A stretch of 64,000 nucleotides of DNA, taken from assembly GCF_016805985.1 (NCBI RefSeq), contig NZ_CP017661.1, positions 1,798,001 through 1,862,000 of the forward strand. The letters run 5' to 3'. Made by a program: the position numbers and the translations under genes. Of this stretch, positions 24,869-33,439 are shown piece after piece. The first letter of the stretch is position 1; each line of letters opens with the position of its first letter. Below the pieces are notes generated by a model. It was not told the DNA's origin, ran no database searches, and saw nothing but the letters and a program-made list of their open reading frames with translations. The DNA is from Microbacterium sp. JZ31 (GTDB taxonomy: Bacteria; Actinomycetota; Actinomycetes; Actinomycetales; Microbacteriaceae).

Positions 24869-27800
24869 GACGCGGCGCGCTCGGAGATCCGCTGGCCCAC
24901 GACGGCCGAGACGCCGTCCTGGCGCATCGAGACGCCGTACAGCGCGTCGGCGATCTCCATCGTGCGCTTCTGGTGCGTGATCACGATCAGCTGGCTCGAC
25001 TCCCGCAGCTGCTCGAACACGCCCAGCAGGCGACCGAGGTTCGCGTCGTCGAGCGCTGCCTCGACCTCGTCCAGGATGTAGAAGGGGCTGGGTCGCGCCT
25101 TGAAGATGGCCGTCAGGAACGCCACGGCCGCCAACGACCGCTCGCCGCCCGAGAGCAGCGAGAGCCGCTCGATCTTCTTGCCGACGGGCCGCACCGACAC
25201 CTCGATGCCCGTCGTGAGCAGATCGTCGGGGTTCGTGAGTGCGATCGAGCCCGTGCCGCCGGGGAAGAGGATCGGGAACACCTCGGTGAAGGCGGTCCTC
25301 GTGTCCTCGAAGGCCGCCTCGAAGATCACCTGCATGCGCTCGTCGAGATCGGAGATGATCGTCATCAAATCCTTGCGGGTCTGGACGAGGTCGTCCAGCT
25401 GCTCCGTCAGGAACTTGTGCCGCTGCTCGAGCGCCGCGAACTCCTCGAGCGCGAGCGGGTTCACACGCCCGAGCTGCGTCAGCTTGCGCTCGGCGTCGCG
25501 CAGGCGCCGCTCCTGCATGCGGCGGTCGTACGGGATCGTGGCGGGCATGCCGTCCTCGGCATGCGTCCCCTGCTCGGCGTGCTCGACGAGATCTTCCGCG
25601 ACGCGGATGTCCGCCGTATCGCGCGGAACCGGCTGATCCGGGCCGTATTCCGAAACCAGGATGTCCTCGCTCAAGCCGAGTTCGCTCGCGACGCGCTCGA
25701 GCAGGCTCGCGACATGCAGCTTCTTCTCGTGGATCTGCAGCTCGAGCCCGTGCACGCTCTCGGTCAGTCCCGTGAGGCGCTCGCGCAGGCCCGCCTCCTT
25801 GCCGCGCAGCTCGCGCAGTTCGGCCGTCACGGTGGCCCGGGCGCTCTCGGCCTCCGCCAGCGCCATGCGCGCCTCGGTGACCGAGCGGTCGACCGAATCG
25901 AGCAGGTGCGGCAGCTCGCCCGCCACGCCCTCGGCGATCTCGCGCTGGCGGCGGCGGATGACGGCGCGTCGCGCGGCGGCGGCCGCGGCCTCCCGCTCGC
26001 GTTCGCGCTGCCGCTCGAGGCTCACCGCGCGGGCCTCGGCCGCGCGGACGCGCTCGCGCAGCGTCTCGACGTCCAGGCGCGCGCGCATCTCCTGCTCCCG
26101 CGCGGCCTCGAGCGCGGCGAGGTAGTCGTCACGAGCGGAGGCGTCGAGGATGGGCCGCGGCTTCTGGAGGGCGGCGTTGAGCTCCTCCGTCGCGGCCTTC
26201 GCCTTCCCCTCGGCGTCCGCCACGGCTCCCTGTGCCTGTGCGAGCCCGTTCTGCAGGCGCTCGCACTCCGCGACCGCCGCCTCATGCCGCACGGTGGCCC
26301 GGTTCAGCTGCTCGGCGTGCTGCGCGAGCTGGGCGTCGTGCTCGCGCAGGGCCTGAAGCGCCTCCTTGGCCACGCGACGCGCGGTCTGCAAGCGCTCGTT
26401 CGCCTCGGTCCGCAGGACCGTGTGCTCCTCGACGTGTACGCGCACCTCGGCGAGTCGCGCCGCCGCGGCGTCCCGTTCGGCCTGCAGCTCGAGGCGCGAC
26501 CGCTCGCCCGCCCCGGCGCGCACGGTCTGCGCCGTGCACACCTCGCCCGCGCGGGTCACGATCGTCAGCGCCGAGTCGGGCGCCGCGTCGAACGCGGCTC
26601 GCGCCGCATCGAGATCGTCGGCCACCGCGACGTGGGCGAGGATCCGCAGCACGCCCTCGGGCGCCCGCACGACCTTCCGCGCGGGAACGACTCCGGGTTC
26701 CGCGGGGGTCCCCGCCTCGGCACCGCCCGCGTCCGCGATCACGATGTCGACGACGCCGAACTCCCCGGCGCGCTCCGCGACGGCGAACGCCGCGGAGCGC
26801 GAGTCGACGAGCACACCCTCCGCGAGCGGCCCCAGCACGGCCGCGATCGCGGCCTCGTATCCCGCGTCGACGTGCACCTCGTCGCCGACGAGCCCCCGCA
26901 CACCCGCGCCGCCCCGCGCGATCAGCGCGGCGGCGCCGTTCTGCACATCGAGCGCGCTCGACAGCGCCGCGACCTTCGCCGTCAGCGCGTCGGCCTCGCG
27001 CTCGGCGGCGCGGTGCGCCTCACGGATGCGCTCGAGCTCGGCCTCGGCCTCGCCCGTCTCGCGCTGCGCGGTCTCGTACGCCGTCTGGTGCTCGGCCGCC
27101 GATCCCTCCGAGACCACGGTCGGATCGATCCGCTCCAGCTCCTCCGCCGCCTCGATCCGGCGCTGATCCGCGGCGTCCAGCGCATTCTGCTGACGCAGCA
27201 CGCCGCCGCGGACGGCCGCCAGGGCCAACTGCGCCGCCTCGGCGGAGCCGCGCAGGGCCGTCAGCCGCATGTCGTGCTCGGACACGAGCGCGCTCTGCTC
27301 CGCGATGTCGGCATCGAGCGCGTCGAGCTCCCCGCGGGCCCGCACGAGCGCGCGTGAGGCCTCCTGCACGGCATCCTGAGCCGCGCCCAGCCCGTCCGAG
27401 ATCTCGGTGATCTCCTCGCGCGCCTCGTCGATCGCCGCCTGCGTGACCGTGATCGCGACCGTGTCCGGATCGTCATCCGCACCGAGCAGCGCCAGGCGCT
27501 GGTTCGCGAGCGTGAACAGCCCGCGCAGTCGCTCCTGGACCTGCTCGAGCGCGAAGGTCACGCGCCGGGCCTCGTCGACCGCCTCCGCGTTCTGCTCGCG
27601 CTCCAGCTGCGCGATCCGCGACCGCACGCCGTCGACCTCGTCCTGCAGCACGAGGCGCTCGGTGTGGCGCTCCTGCTCGCTGCGCGCGTGATCCGCCAGC
27701 GCGGACCGCAGCTGCACGACCTCGTCCGCCAGCAGACGCGCCTTGGCGTCGCGGACGATCGCCGCGATGGTCTGGGCCTCCCGCGCGATCTCCGCCTGCT

Positions 27801-28419
27801 TGCCGAGCGGCTTGAGCTGGCGCCGGATCTCGCCCGCCAGATCGCTCAGGCGCGTCAGGTTCTGCTCCATCGCCTCGAGCTTGCGGAGCGTCTTCTCCTT
27901 GCGCCGGCGGTGCTTGAGGATGCCGGCCGCCTCCTCGATGAAGCCGCGCCGGTCCTCGGGAGTCGCCTGCAGCACGGCGTCGAGCCGCCCCTGCCCGACG
28001 ATCACGTGCATCTCACGACCCAGACCCGAGTCGCTCAGCAGCTCCTGCACATCCAGCAGTCGGCAGGACTCGCCGTTGATCGCGTACTCGCTCGATCCGC
28101 TGCGGAACAGCGTGCGACTGATCGTCACCTCGCTGTACTCGATCGGCAGCGCGCCGTCGGAGTTGTCGATCGTGAGCTGCACCTCCGCGCGCCCGAGTGG
28201 GCCGCGCGTGGCGGTGCCGGCGAAGATGACGTCCTCCATCTTGCCGCCGCGGAGGGTCTTCGCGCCCTGCTCGCCCATGACCCAGGCGAGGGCGTCGACG
28301 ACGTTCGACTTGCCGGATCCGTTCGGACCGACGATGGCCGTCACACCGGGCTCGAGCGCGAAGGTCGTCGGCTGCGCGAACGACTTGAAGCCCTTGAGCG
28401 TCACGCTCTTCAGGTGCAT
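24865..28419 (-). CDS. smc: Chromosome segregation ATPase SMC
   Basis: A 1184-residue condensin ATPase. Walker A GPNGSGKSNVVDA is near residue 32, followed by a long coiled coil, a hinge near residues 510-640 (GVRGLVGDEVHV through GEVCTAQTV), a second coiled coil, and the C-terminal signature LLSGGERSL with Walker B FYILDEVEAALDD. It compacts and aligns the replicated chromosome. GGGAGGAG stands 5 bases before the ATG. The full-length, uninterrupted coiled coil shows no damage. Confidence 0.97.
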   Translation of the reverse strand: MHLKSVTLKGFKSFAQPTTFALEPGVTAIVGPNGSGKSNVVDALAWVMGEQGAKTLRGGKMEDVIFAGTATRGPLGRAEVQLTIDNSDGALPIEYSEVTISRTLFRSGSSEYAINGESCRLLDVQELLSDSGLGREMHVIVGQGRLDAVLQATPEDRRGFIEEAAGILKHRRRKEKTLRKLEAMEQNLTRLSDLAGEIRRQLKPLGKQAEIAREAQTIAAIVRDAKARLLADEVVQLRSALADHARSEQERHTERLVLQDEVDGVRSRIAQLEREQNAEAVDEARRVTFALEQVQERLRGLFTLANQRLALLGADDDPDTVAITVTQAAIDEAREEITEISDGLGAAQDAVQEASRALVRARGELDALDADIAEQSALVSEHDMRLTALRGSAEAAQLALAAVRGGVLRQQNALDAADQRRIEAAEELERIDPTVVSEGSAAEHQTAYETAQRETGEAEAELERIREAHRAAEREADALTAKVAALSSALDVQNGAAALIARGGAGVRGLVGDEVHVDAGYEAAIAAVLGPLAEGVLVDSRSAAFAVAERAGEFGVVDIVIADAGGAEAGTPAEPGVVPARKVVRAPEGVLRILAHVAVADDLDAARAAFDAAPDSALTIVTRAGEVCTAQTVRAGAGERSRLELQAERDAAAARLAEVRVHVEEHTVLRTEANERLQTARRVAKEALQALREHDAQLAQHAEQLNRATVRHEAAVAECERLQNGLAQAQGAVADAEGKAKAATEELNAALQKPRPILDASARDDYLAALEAAREQEMRARLDVETLRERVRAAEARAVSLERQREREREAAAAAARRAVIRRRQREIAEGVAGELPHLLDSVDRSVTEARMALAEAESARATVTAELRELRGKEAGLRERLTGLTESVHGLELQIHEKKLHVASLLERVASELGLSEDILVSEYGPDQPVPRDTADIRVAEDLVEHAEQGTHAEDGMPATIPYDRRMQERRLRDAERKLTQLGRVNPLALEEFAALEQRHKFLTEQLDDLVQTRKDLMTIISDLDERMQVIFEAAFEDTRTAFTEVFPILFPGGTGSIALTNPDDLLTTGIEVSVRPVGKKIERLSLLSGGERSLAAVAFLTAIFKARPSPFYILDEVEAALDDANLGRLLGVFEQLRESSQLIVITHQKRTMEIADALYGVSMRQDGVSAVVGQRISERAAS

Positions 28420-28524
28420 CCGACTCCTCCCGTTCCGCGGAATTCCGCGGGTTTCACGCTACCTGACACCCCGGCTCACACCGTGCACCACGCGCGCCGA
28501 CATCAGACACGCCTGAGAGAACGC

Positions 28525-28554
28525 TTGACGGACGCTGAACGGCACCGCTAATAT
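28525..28554 (+). promoter_or_regulatory. Strong sigma-A promoter ahead of a leader-peptide transcript
   Basis: TTGACG (28525-28530) and TAATAT (28549-28554) are separated by 18 bp, the closest match to a housekeeping promoter in the window. Transcription should start near 28561 and run into the 27-codon ORF at 28595. The smc gene leaves in the other direction from 28419. Confidence 0.7.
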
Positions 28555-28594
28555 CGGGAGCCGCGACCCGCGAACAGATGAGAGGAGGGGCGCG

Positions 28595-28678
28595 ATGTTG
28601 ACTGATTTCACTCCAGATCTCCGCGTCTCCCGCCTCGGCATCCTCGGCGTCGCACGGCGTTTCCCCGCGGCCATCTGA
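28595..28678 (+). CDS. Putative 27-residue leader peptide
   Basis: ATG at 28595 follows GAGAGGAGGGG, an excellent ribosome-binding site, about 34 bases into the predicted transcript. It encodes MLTDFTPDLRVSRLG and then ILGVARRFPAAI, ending in TGA. No single amino acid is enriched enough to name a sensed amino acid, though four Arg are present. It is followed by 223 bases of structured, gene-free RNA before the next start, which is the layout of a regulatory leader ORF. Its translation is supported only by the promoter and ribosome-binding site. Confidence 0.55.
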   Translation: MLTDFTPDLRVSRLGILGVARRFPAAI

Positions 28679-28810
28679 CGCGTTCACGCCACCGGTCTGC
28701 CCACTGAGGGCGCCCGCCTGAGGTCTCGCCTCGCCGGGCCGCCTCGTCGGCAACGATCCGCCTCACCGGCGGTCGGCCCCGCGATCCACGGCCATCCGGA
28801 CGATCGCCGC

Positions 28811-28884
28811 GATCCCCCTGTCCTTCCGCGACAGGCTCCCTCCCCGCTCGGGGATCCATCCATCACCGTCCCCGCACCGGGGAC
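28811..28884 (+). promoter_or_regulatory. Structured leader RNA before the 28902 gene
   Basis: Three hairpins can be drawn. GATCCCC (28811-28817) pairs with GGGGATC (28850-28856) around an inner CTGTC/GACAG stem (28818-28822 with 28830-28834). CCCC-GCTC-GGGG (28842-28853) competes with the outer stem. GTCCCC-GCACC-GGGGAC (28868-28884) ends 6 bases before the GAGGAG that serves the ATG at 28902. This suggests alternative folding that could gate translation. Confidence 0.45.
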
Positions 28885-28901
28885 CTCACCGAGGAGACAC
28901 C

Positions 28902-29231
28902 ATGTCCGCCACCACCCTCCGCACGACCGATCGCCGCGACGTCCTGGGTCAGGGCTCCGAGGCGCAGGCCGTGCGCACCTCGCATCCGCCGCAACCGCCG
29001 GACTCGATAGCCGAGGCGCTGCAGAACCGCTCTGCTCGCACCGCGCTTCCCGACCGGGTGGCGATGTGGATCGGCCTGAGGCTGCTGCTGTGGGGCACTC
29101 GCCCCGTCCGCGGCCAGGCCACGAACAGCGACCTGCACCAGCTGCACATGGAGCGCGAACTGCACAAGCGCCGCGCCGAGCTCGAGCTCGTGCAGGCCTG
29201 GTCCGGGCTCCACGGGCATCTTCCCCGCTGA
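28902..29231 (+). CDS. Small protein of unknown function
   Basis: A 109-residue basic protein. The N-terminal third is polar. The middle has ALPDRVAMWIGLRLLLWGTRP, which is amphipathic or weakly membrane-associated, followed by a charged helix (LHQLHMERELHKRRAELELVQAW). GAGGAG stands 5 bases before the ATG. No domain recognised. It lies between the leader region and two GNAT genes, probably in one transcript. Confidence 0.65.
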   Translation: MSATTLRTTDRRDVLGQGSEAQAVRTSHPPQPPDSIAEALQNRSARTALPDRVAMWIGLRLLLWGTRPVRGQATNSDLHQLHMERELHKRRAELELVQAWSGLHGHLPR

Positions 29232-29300
29232 TCACTCTCACCCGGGGCCGGGTGGAATCCCCACCCGGCCCCGACCTCCCCACGAAGGAAGCACTCCCTC

Positions 29301-30392
29301 ATGTTCGACACGTTCGACACCCTTCCGCTGCGCATCGATGCGCTGCCCATCCCCGTCGCGATCGACGCACCCGACGCGGTCGGCCTGCTCGCCGCGGCGG
29401 ACATCATCACCGCCTCCGGTCGCCACGACAGCGGCACCGATCTGTTCGACGTCGAGCCCGCCGAGTGGCTCGCCGCTCTGCGCGCCACCGAGTACACGGT
29501 GCGCGAGGCCCGCATCGCCCGCGACGGCGACCGGATCGCCGGCGTCCTGCTGTTCGAGTACCAGCGCGACGGCGACAAGAACGCGAGCGCCGGCGTCTTC
29601 GTCCGTCCCGAGGACCGCGGCCGCGGGATCGAGGACGCCCTCCTCGACGAGGCCGAGCGCCTCGCCCACGAGCACGGGCGGTCGGTCCTGCATTCCTGGA
29701 ACCTCACGCGAGCCGATCACCCCGGCGAACGGCTCGTCTCCCCCACCGGCATCGGATCGATCCCGTCAGACGCCGACACGACGCGCCTGCTGCAGCGGCA
29801 CGGTTACACGCTCGGTCAGGTCGAGCGCGTGAGCATGTTCGACTTCGCCGCGTCGCTCGGCCACGCGCAGCGCATGCTCGACGCGGCGCTCGCGAAGGCG
29901 GGTGGCGACTATCGCCCCGTGTGGTGGCAGTCCCCCGCGCCCGACGAGCACGTCGACGGCTACGCCTACGCCGTCTCCCGCATGGCCACCGATGTGCCGA
30001 GCGGGGAGCTCGAGTGGGAGGAGGAGACCTGGGACGCCGCGCGCATCCGCTATCGCGAGAAGCTCAAGGCGGACGCGGGTCAGATCATGGCGGTCGCCGC
30101 CGTCGTCCACGTCCCCACCGGCGCGATCGCCGCGTTCAACGAGCTCGTGATCGGGCGCGACCGCGGCCGCCGCGCGGAGAACTACGGCACGCTTGTGCTG
30201 CCCGAGCACCGCGGGCACCGCCTCGGCACGATCGTGAAGTGCCTGGGCCTCATCCGCTGGCACGAGCTCGTGCCAGCCTCTCCGAGCGTGATGACGTTCA
30301 ACGCCGAGGAGAACCGCTACATGCTGGACGTGAACGAGGCGGTCGGGTTCCGCCCCGTCGGCGCGTCCGGCGAATGGAAGAAGGAGCTGTGA
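29301..30392 (+). CDS. GNAT-family N-acetyltransferase with two GNAT-like domains (copy 1)
   Basis: A 363-residue protein with two acetyltransferase folds. The N-terminal half has the acetyl-CoA loop VRPEDRGRGIEDALL. The C-terminal half has VLPEHRGHRLGTIVKCLGL and the GNAT end-motif TFNAEENRYMLDVNEAVGF. The layout resembles mycothiol-synthase-like double GNATs, but the substrate is unknown. GAAGGAAG stands before the ATG. Its stop shares one base with the start of its paralog (TGATG). Confidence 0.82.
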   Translation: MFDTFDTLPLRIDALPIPVAIDAPDAVGLLAAADIITASGRHDSGTDLFDVEPAEWLAALRATEYTVREARIARDGDRIAGVLLFEYQRDGDKNASAGVFVRPEDRGRGIEDALLDEAERLAHEHGRSVLHSWNLTRADHPGERLVSPTGIGSIPSDADTTRLLQRHGYTLGQVERVSMFDFAASLGHAQRMLDAALAKAGGDYRPVWWQSPAPDEHVDGYAYAVSRMATDVPSGELEWEEETWDAARIRYREKLKADAGQIMAVAAVVHVPTGAIAAFNELVIGRDRGRRAENYGTLVLPEHRGHRLGTIVKCLGLIRWHELVPASPSVMTFNAEENRYMLDVNEAVGFRPVGASGEWKKEL

Positions 30393-31480
30393 TGGAGTCG
30401 ACGACCTTGCACGTCCGGATCGAACCGCTCGTCATCCCCGCCTCGCTGGACGCGCCGGACGCGACCGATTTCCTCGAGGGCGTCAGGATCGCGAACGACG
30501 CCTGGCGCCGGGCATCCGGCACCGATCTGCACGACGACGAGCCGGCGGAGCTCCTCGTGCGTTCGCGGGAGACGCCGTATCGCGTCACGCACCTCGTCGG
30601 CGCCCGGGTCGAGGGCCGGCTCGTGGGCATCGGCAGCGTGGAGTTCGACAAGACGACAGCGGATTCGGCCGAGTTCGACGTGTCGCTCGTCGCCGAGCAC
30701 GAGCAGGGTCCTGCGGCCGACGCGCTGCTGGCCGAGGTGGAGCGCATCGCGCGCGAGCGCGGCCGCAGCGTGCTGCAGACGTGGACGATCCACCGGCCGG
30801 ACCCCGTCGAGCGCCGCCTCGTCCCGCCGACCGGCGCGGGCTGGATCCCGAGCGAGGACGCGGCCACGCGGCGCATGCTCGCCGCCGGCTTCCGCCTCGG
30901 TCAGGTCGAGCGCAACAGCGTGTTCGAGCTGCACGGCTCGTACGACGCCACGGACGTGCTGCTCGAGCAGGCGCTGGCCAAGGCCGGTCCGGACTACCGC
31001 ACCGTGTGGTGGGCGGGACCGACGCCGCCCGAGTACGCCGCCGGCTACGCCGCCGCGATCGCGCGGATGCACTCCGACGTGCCGAGCGGAGACATGGTCA
31101 CCGAGCAGTCCGTTTGGGACGCCGAGCGCGTCTTCGAGCGCGACGGCCGGTTCGCGGAGGCGGGCACCCTGATGGGCGTGACGCTCGTGCTGCACGAGCC
31201 GACGGGCGCGGTCGCCGCGTTCAACGAGCTGTCGATCGGCCCCGACCGCACGCGTCCGACCTCGCAGTGGGGAACCCTCGTGATGCCGGAGCACCGCGGT
31301 CGTCGCCTCGGCGCGATCGTGAAGTGCATCGGCCTGAAGAAGTGGCACGAGCTCGTGCCGGAGTCGCCGCGGGTGTCCACGTTCAACGCCGAGGAGAACC
31401 GCTACATGCTCGACGTGAACGAGGCCGTGGGCTTCGTGCCCGCCTCCTACGCGGGCGCATGGGAGAAGAAGCTGTCCTGA
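30392..31480 (+). CDS. GNAT-family N-acetyltransferase with two GNAT-like domains (copy 2)
   Basis: A 362-residue paralog of the preceding protein. It has the same architecture and a near-identical C-terminal block (VMPEHRGRRLGAIVKCIGL, then the shared TFNAEENRYMLDVNEAVGF). The N-terminal acetyl-CoA loop is much weaker here (AEHEQGPAADALL replaces RGRGIEDALL), so only the C-terminal domain may be active. The tandem duplication and translational coupling suggest the two act together, perhaps as a heterodimer or with divided specificity. Confidence 0.82.
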   Translation: MESTTLHVRIEPLVIPASLDAPDATDFLEGVRIANDAWRRASGTDLHDDEPAELLVRSRETPYRVTHLVGARVEGRLVGIGSVEFDKTTADSAEFDVSLVAEHEQGPAADALLAEVERIARERGRSVLQTWTIHRPDPVERRLVPPTGAGWIPSEDAATRRMLAAGFRLGQVERNSVFELHGSYDATDVLLEQALAKAGPDYRTVWWAGPTPPEYAAGYAAAIARMHSDVPSGDMVTEQSVWDAERVFERDGRFAEAGTLMGVTLVLHEPTGAVAAFNELSIGPDRTRPTSQWGTLVMPEHRGRRLGAIVKCIGLKKWHELVPESPRVSTFNAEENRYMLDVNEAVGFVPASYAGAWEKKLS

Positions 31481-31503
31481 TCCGTGCCGCCGCCGATCCC
31501 GCA

Positions 31504-31509
31504 TACGGT
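31504..31509 (+). promoter_or_regulatory. Leaderless -10 hexamer for fbiA
   Basis: TACGGT, 6 bases before the GTG at 31516. Confidence 0.45.
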
Positions 31510-31515
31510 TGATCC

Positions 31516-32484
31516 GTGAATCTTGTGGTGATCGGCGGCGGCGTGGGCTGCGCGCGTTTCGTGATGGGCCTGCGCGAGCACGTGCGACGGACCGGAGGAC
31601 GCGACCGGATCGACGTGGTCGTCAACACCGCCGATGACTGGTGGGTGTCCGGGCTGCGGATCGCGCCGGACCACGACAGCCTGCTCTACGCGCTCGCGGG
31701 CGTGAACGACCTCACGCGCGGCTGGGGACGCGCCGACGAGAGCGAGCGCGTGTCGGGCGAGCTCGCCGCGTGGGGCACCGCACCGGCGTGGTTCACCCTC
31801 GGCGATCTCGACCTCGGCACGCACATCGCCCGCACGGCGTGGCTGCGCGAGGGGCTGAGCGTCTCCGAGGTCTACCGGCGCCTGGGCGCGCGATGGGACC
31901 TCGGCGTCACGCTGCACCCGGCGACGGATGCCGAGGTCGACACGCATGTCCTGCTCGGCGATCGCGAGCCGATCCACTTCCAGGAGTGGTGGGTGCGCCA
32001 TCGCGCGCAGCTGCCGGCGACGGGCTTCACGCAGCAGGGCATCGAGCAGGCCACGCCGTCGCCCGGGGCGCTCGACGTCATCGCGGCCGCCGACGTGATC
32101 CTCGTCGCACCGTCCAACCCCGTGGTCTCGGTCGGCCCCGTGCTCGCCGTGCCCGGCATGCGGCAGGCACTCGCCGCCGCCTCCGCTCCCGTGGTCGGCG
32201 TCTCGGGCATCATCTCCGGATCCGTCGTGCGCGGGATGGCGGACGCGTGCCTGGCTGCGATCGGTGTGGACACGAGCGCGGAGGCGGTCGCGCGTCACTA
32301 CGGCGCACGCGTCGCGGGCGGTCTCCTCGACGGATGGCTCGTCGACGAGTCGGATGCGGCGGCGGCGGCGCCCCTGAACGCTGCGGGCATCTCGACGCGT
32401 GCCGTGCCGCTGTGGATGCGCGACGCCGGCACCTCCGCTCGGCTCGCCGCCGACGCCCTCGAGCTCGCGGACACGCTGGCCTGA
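31516..32484 (+). CDS. fbiA: CofD/FbiA-type phospholactate (phosphoenolpyruvate) transferase of F420 biosynthesis
   Basis: A 322-residue CofD-family protein. The N-terminal nucleotide-binding loop VVIGGGVGCARF, NTADDWWVSGLRIAPDHDS and APSNPVVSVGP are family hallmarks. FbiA joins the phospholactyl or phosphoenolpyruvyl moiety to the deazaflavin Fo in making coenzyme F420. No fbiB, fbiC or fbiD is within the window. The GTG start has no Shine-Dalgarno but a -10 at leaderless spacing. Confidence 0.9.
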   Translation: MNLVVIGGGVGCARFVMGLREHVRRTGGRDRIDVVVNTADDWWVSGLRIAPDHDSLLYALAGVNDLTRGWGRADESERVSGELAAWGTAPAWFTLGDLDLGTHIARTAWLREGLSVSEVYRRLGARWDLGVTLHPATDAEVDTHVLLGDREPIHFQEWWVRHRAQLPATGFTQQGIEQATPSPGALDVIAAADVILVAPSNPVVSVGPVLAVPGMRQALAAASAPVVGVSGIISGSVVRGMADACLAAIGVDTSAEAVARHYGARVAGGLLDGWLVDESDAAAAAPLNAAGISTRAVPLWMRDAGTSARLAADALELADTLA

Positions 32485-32595
32485 TCCGGCCGAGGCGCCT
32501 GCGCACCGGGCCTGGCCGAGCCGCTCAGTCCGCGACTGCCGGCCTGCGGCGCCACCCGCCCGCGGCTGCTGACCCGCGGCGCTACCGGCCCCGCG

Positions 32596-33261
32596 TCACT
32601 GCGAGCGGCCGAGCAGAGCGTCCTCGACGCCGTCGATCTCGTCGAGGAGCAGCATCAGGGCGGGGGCGCCGGCCTTGCTGAGGGACTGCGAGACGGCGGA
32701 CTGAGAGATCCCCTCCGCGTCCGCCAGGTCCTTCTGCGCGTCACCGCGCATGCGCCCGAGCGTCAGACGGCGGGCGCGACCGTTCATCTCGCCGACCATG
32801 TGATCGCGCGCCACGAGGTAGCTGTTCACGAGGCCGGTGATCGCCGCGATCTCACGCGGCGCGCCGACTCCCGCCCCGAACCAGGTGCGCGCCGATCGGA
32901 CGCGGCGCCGGGCGAGCGAGTGGACATGCTCGATCGCCTGGCGCGCGGCCCACCACCCCGGCCCGTCCTGGAGCTCCTCTCGCGTCGATGCCACGGAGAC
33001 GACCCCGCCGTATCCGATGCCGAAGCGGCACTCGACATCGTCGGGCGCGGCCAGCTGGAGCACGAGCGTCGCCCGCAGCGCCCGGCCAAGGCTGCCGTAC
33101 ACCGCCTGCAGTTCGTCGCCCACGGTGGGACGCCACGGTTGGTCCGCGCCGGGCACGAGCCGGTCCGACTGCCCGGCGGCGTCTTCGATCTGCTGCTGAA
33201 GAGCGTCACGGTCGGGCTGACGCCGGGATCCGACGATGTCCGCGATGATGGCGACCGTCAT
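32596..33261 (-). CDS. SatD-family protein with C-terminal helix-turn-helix
   Basis: A 221-residue protein. The N-terminal part (MTVAIIADIVGSRR, then RPTVGDELQAVYGSL) matches the SatD family, named after a streptococcal acid-tolerance gene and resembling a nucleotide-cyclase-like fold. The C-terminus has a clear helix-turn-helix (KDLADAEGISQSAVSQSL), suggesting DNA binding. The gene stands alone between fbiA and mutM. Its upstream region has paired TTATCA palindromes overlapping the promoter, fitting autoregulation. The signal sensed is unknown. Confidence 0.82.
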   Translation of the reverse strand: MTVAIIADIVGSRRQPDRDALQQQIEDAAGQSDRLVPGADQPWRPTVGDELQAVYGSLGRALRATLVLQLAAPDDVECRFGIGYGGVVSVASTREELQDGPGWWAARQAIEHVHSLARRRVRSARTWFGAGVGAPREIAAITGLVNSYLVARDHMVGEMNGRARRLTLGRMRGDAQKDLADAEGISQSAVSQSLSKAGAPALMLLLDEIDGVEDALLGRSQ

Positions 33262-33270
33262 GCGTGAAGG

Positions 33271-33303
33271 TTATCACTGATAATCGCCAGTTATCAGTCA
33301 AAC
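33271..33303 (-). promoter_or_regulatory. satD promoter with AT-rich palindromic operator
   Basis: TTATCACTGATAA (33271-33283) is a perfect palindrome around its centre. A second half-site TTATCAGT starts exactly 20 bp later (33291). On the minus strand a -35-like TTGACT (33303-33298) faces a TGATAA (-10 candidate) inside the palindrome, a few bases before the satD ATG. A regulator binding here would block polymerase. The cluster stands out as AT-rich in a GC-rich sequence. Confidence 0.6.
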
Positions 33304-33408
33304 GTTCATAAATATCCGCGCAGCAGCCGCTAGCTGATGACCTCGAAAGATAAGCAGGAGACTGATCCCTAGGCGATCGCTGCGCCCCATCGCTGCGACG
33401 GTGTCGCC

Positions 33409-33435
33409 GAGAGAGCGCGAAGTCCGCGCTCTCTC
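33409..33435 (-). terminator. Terminator hairpin after mutM
   Basis: GAGAGAGCGCG and CGCGCTCTCTC form a perfect 11-bp stem with a 5-base loop (33420-33424), starting 4 bases after the mutM stop. The T-run is missing, as is usual in this GC range. Confidence 0.65.
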
Positions 33436-33439
33436 CAGA

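Noticed and set aside
32485..32595. Repeats in the gap between fbiA and satD
   Set aside because: Short GC-rich words such as CCGGCC and CCCGCGGC recur, but without a stable period; this is what chance gives at this base composition.
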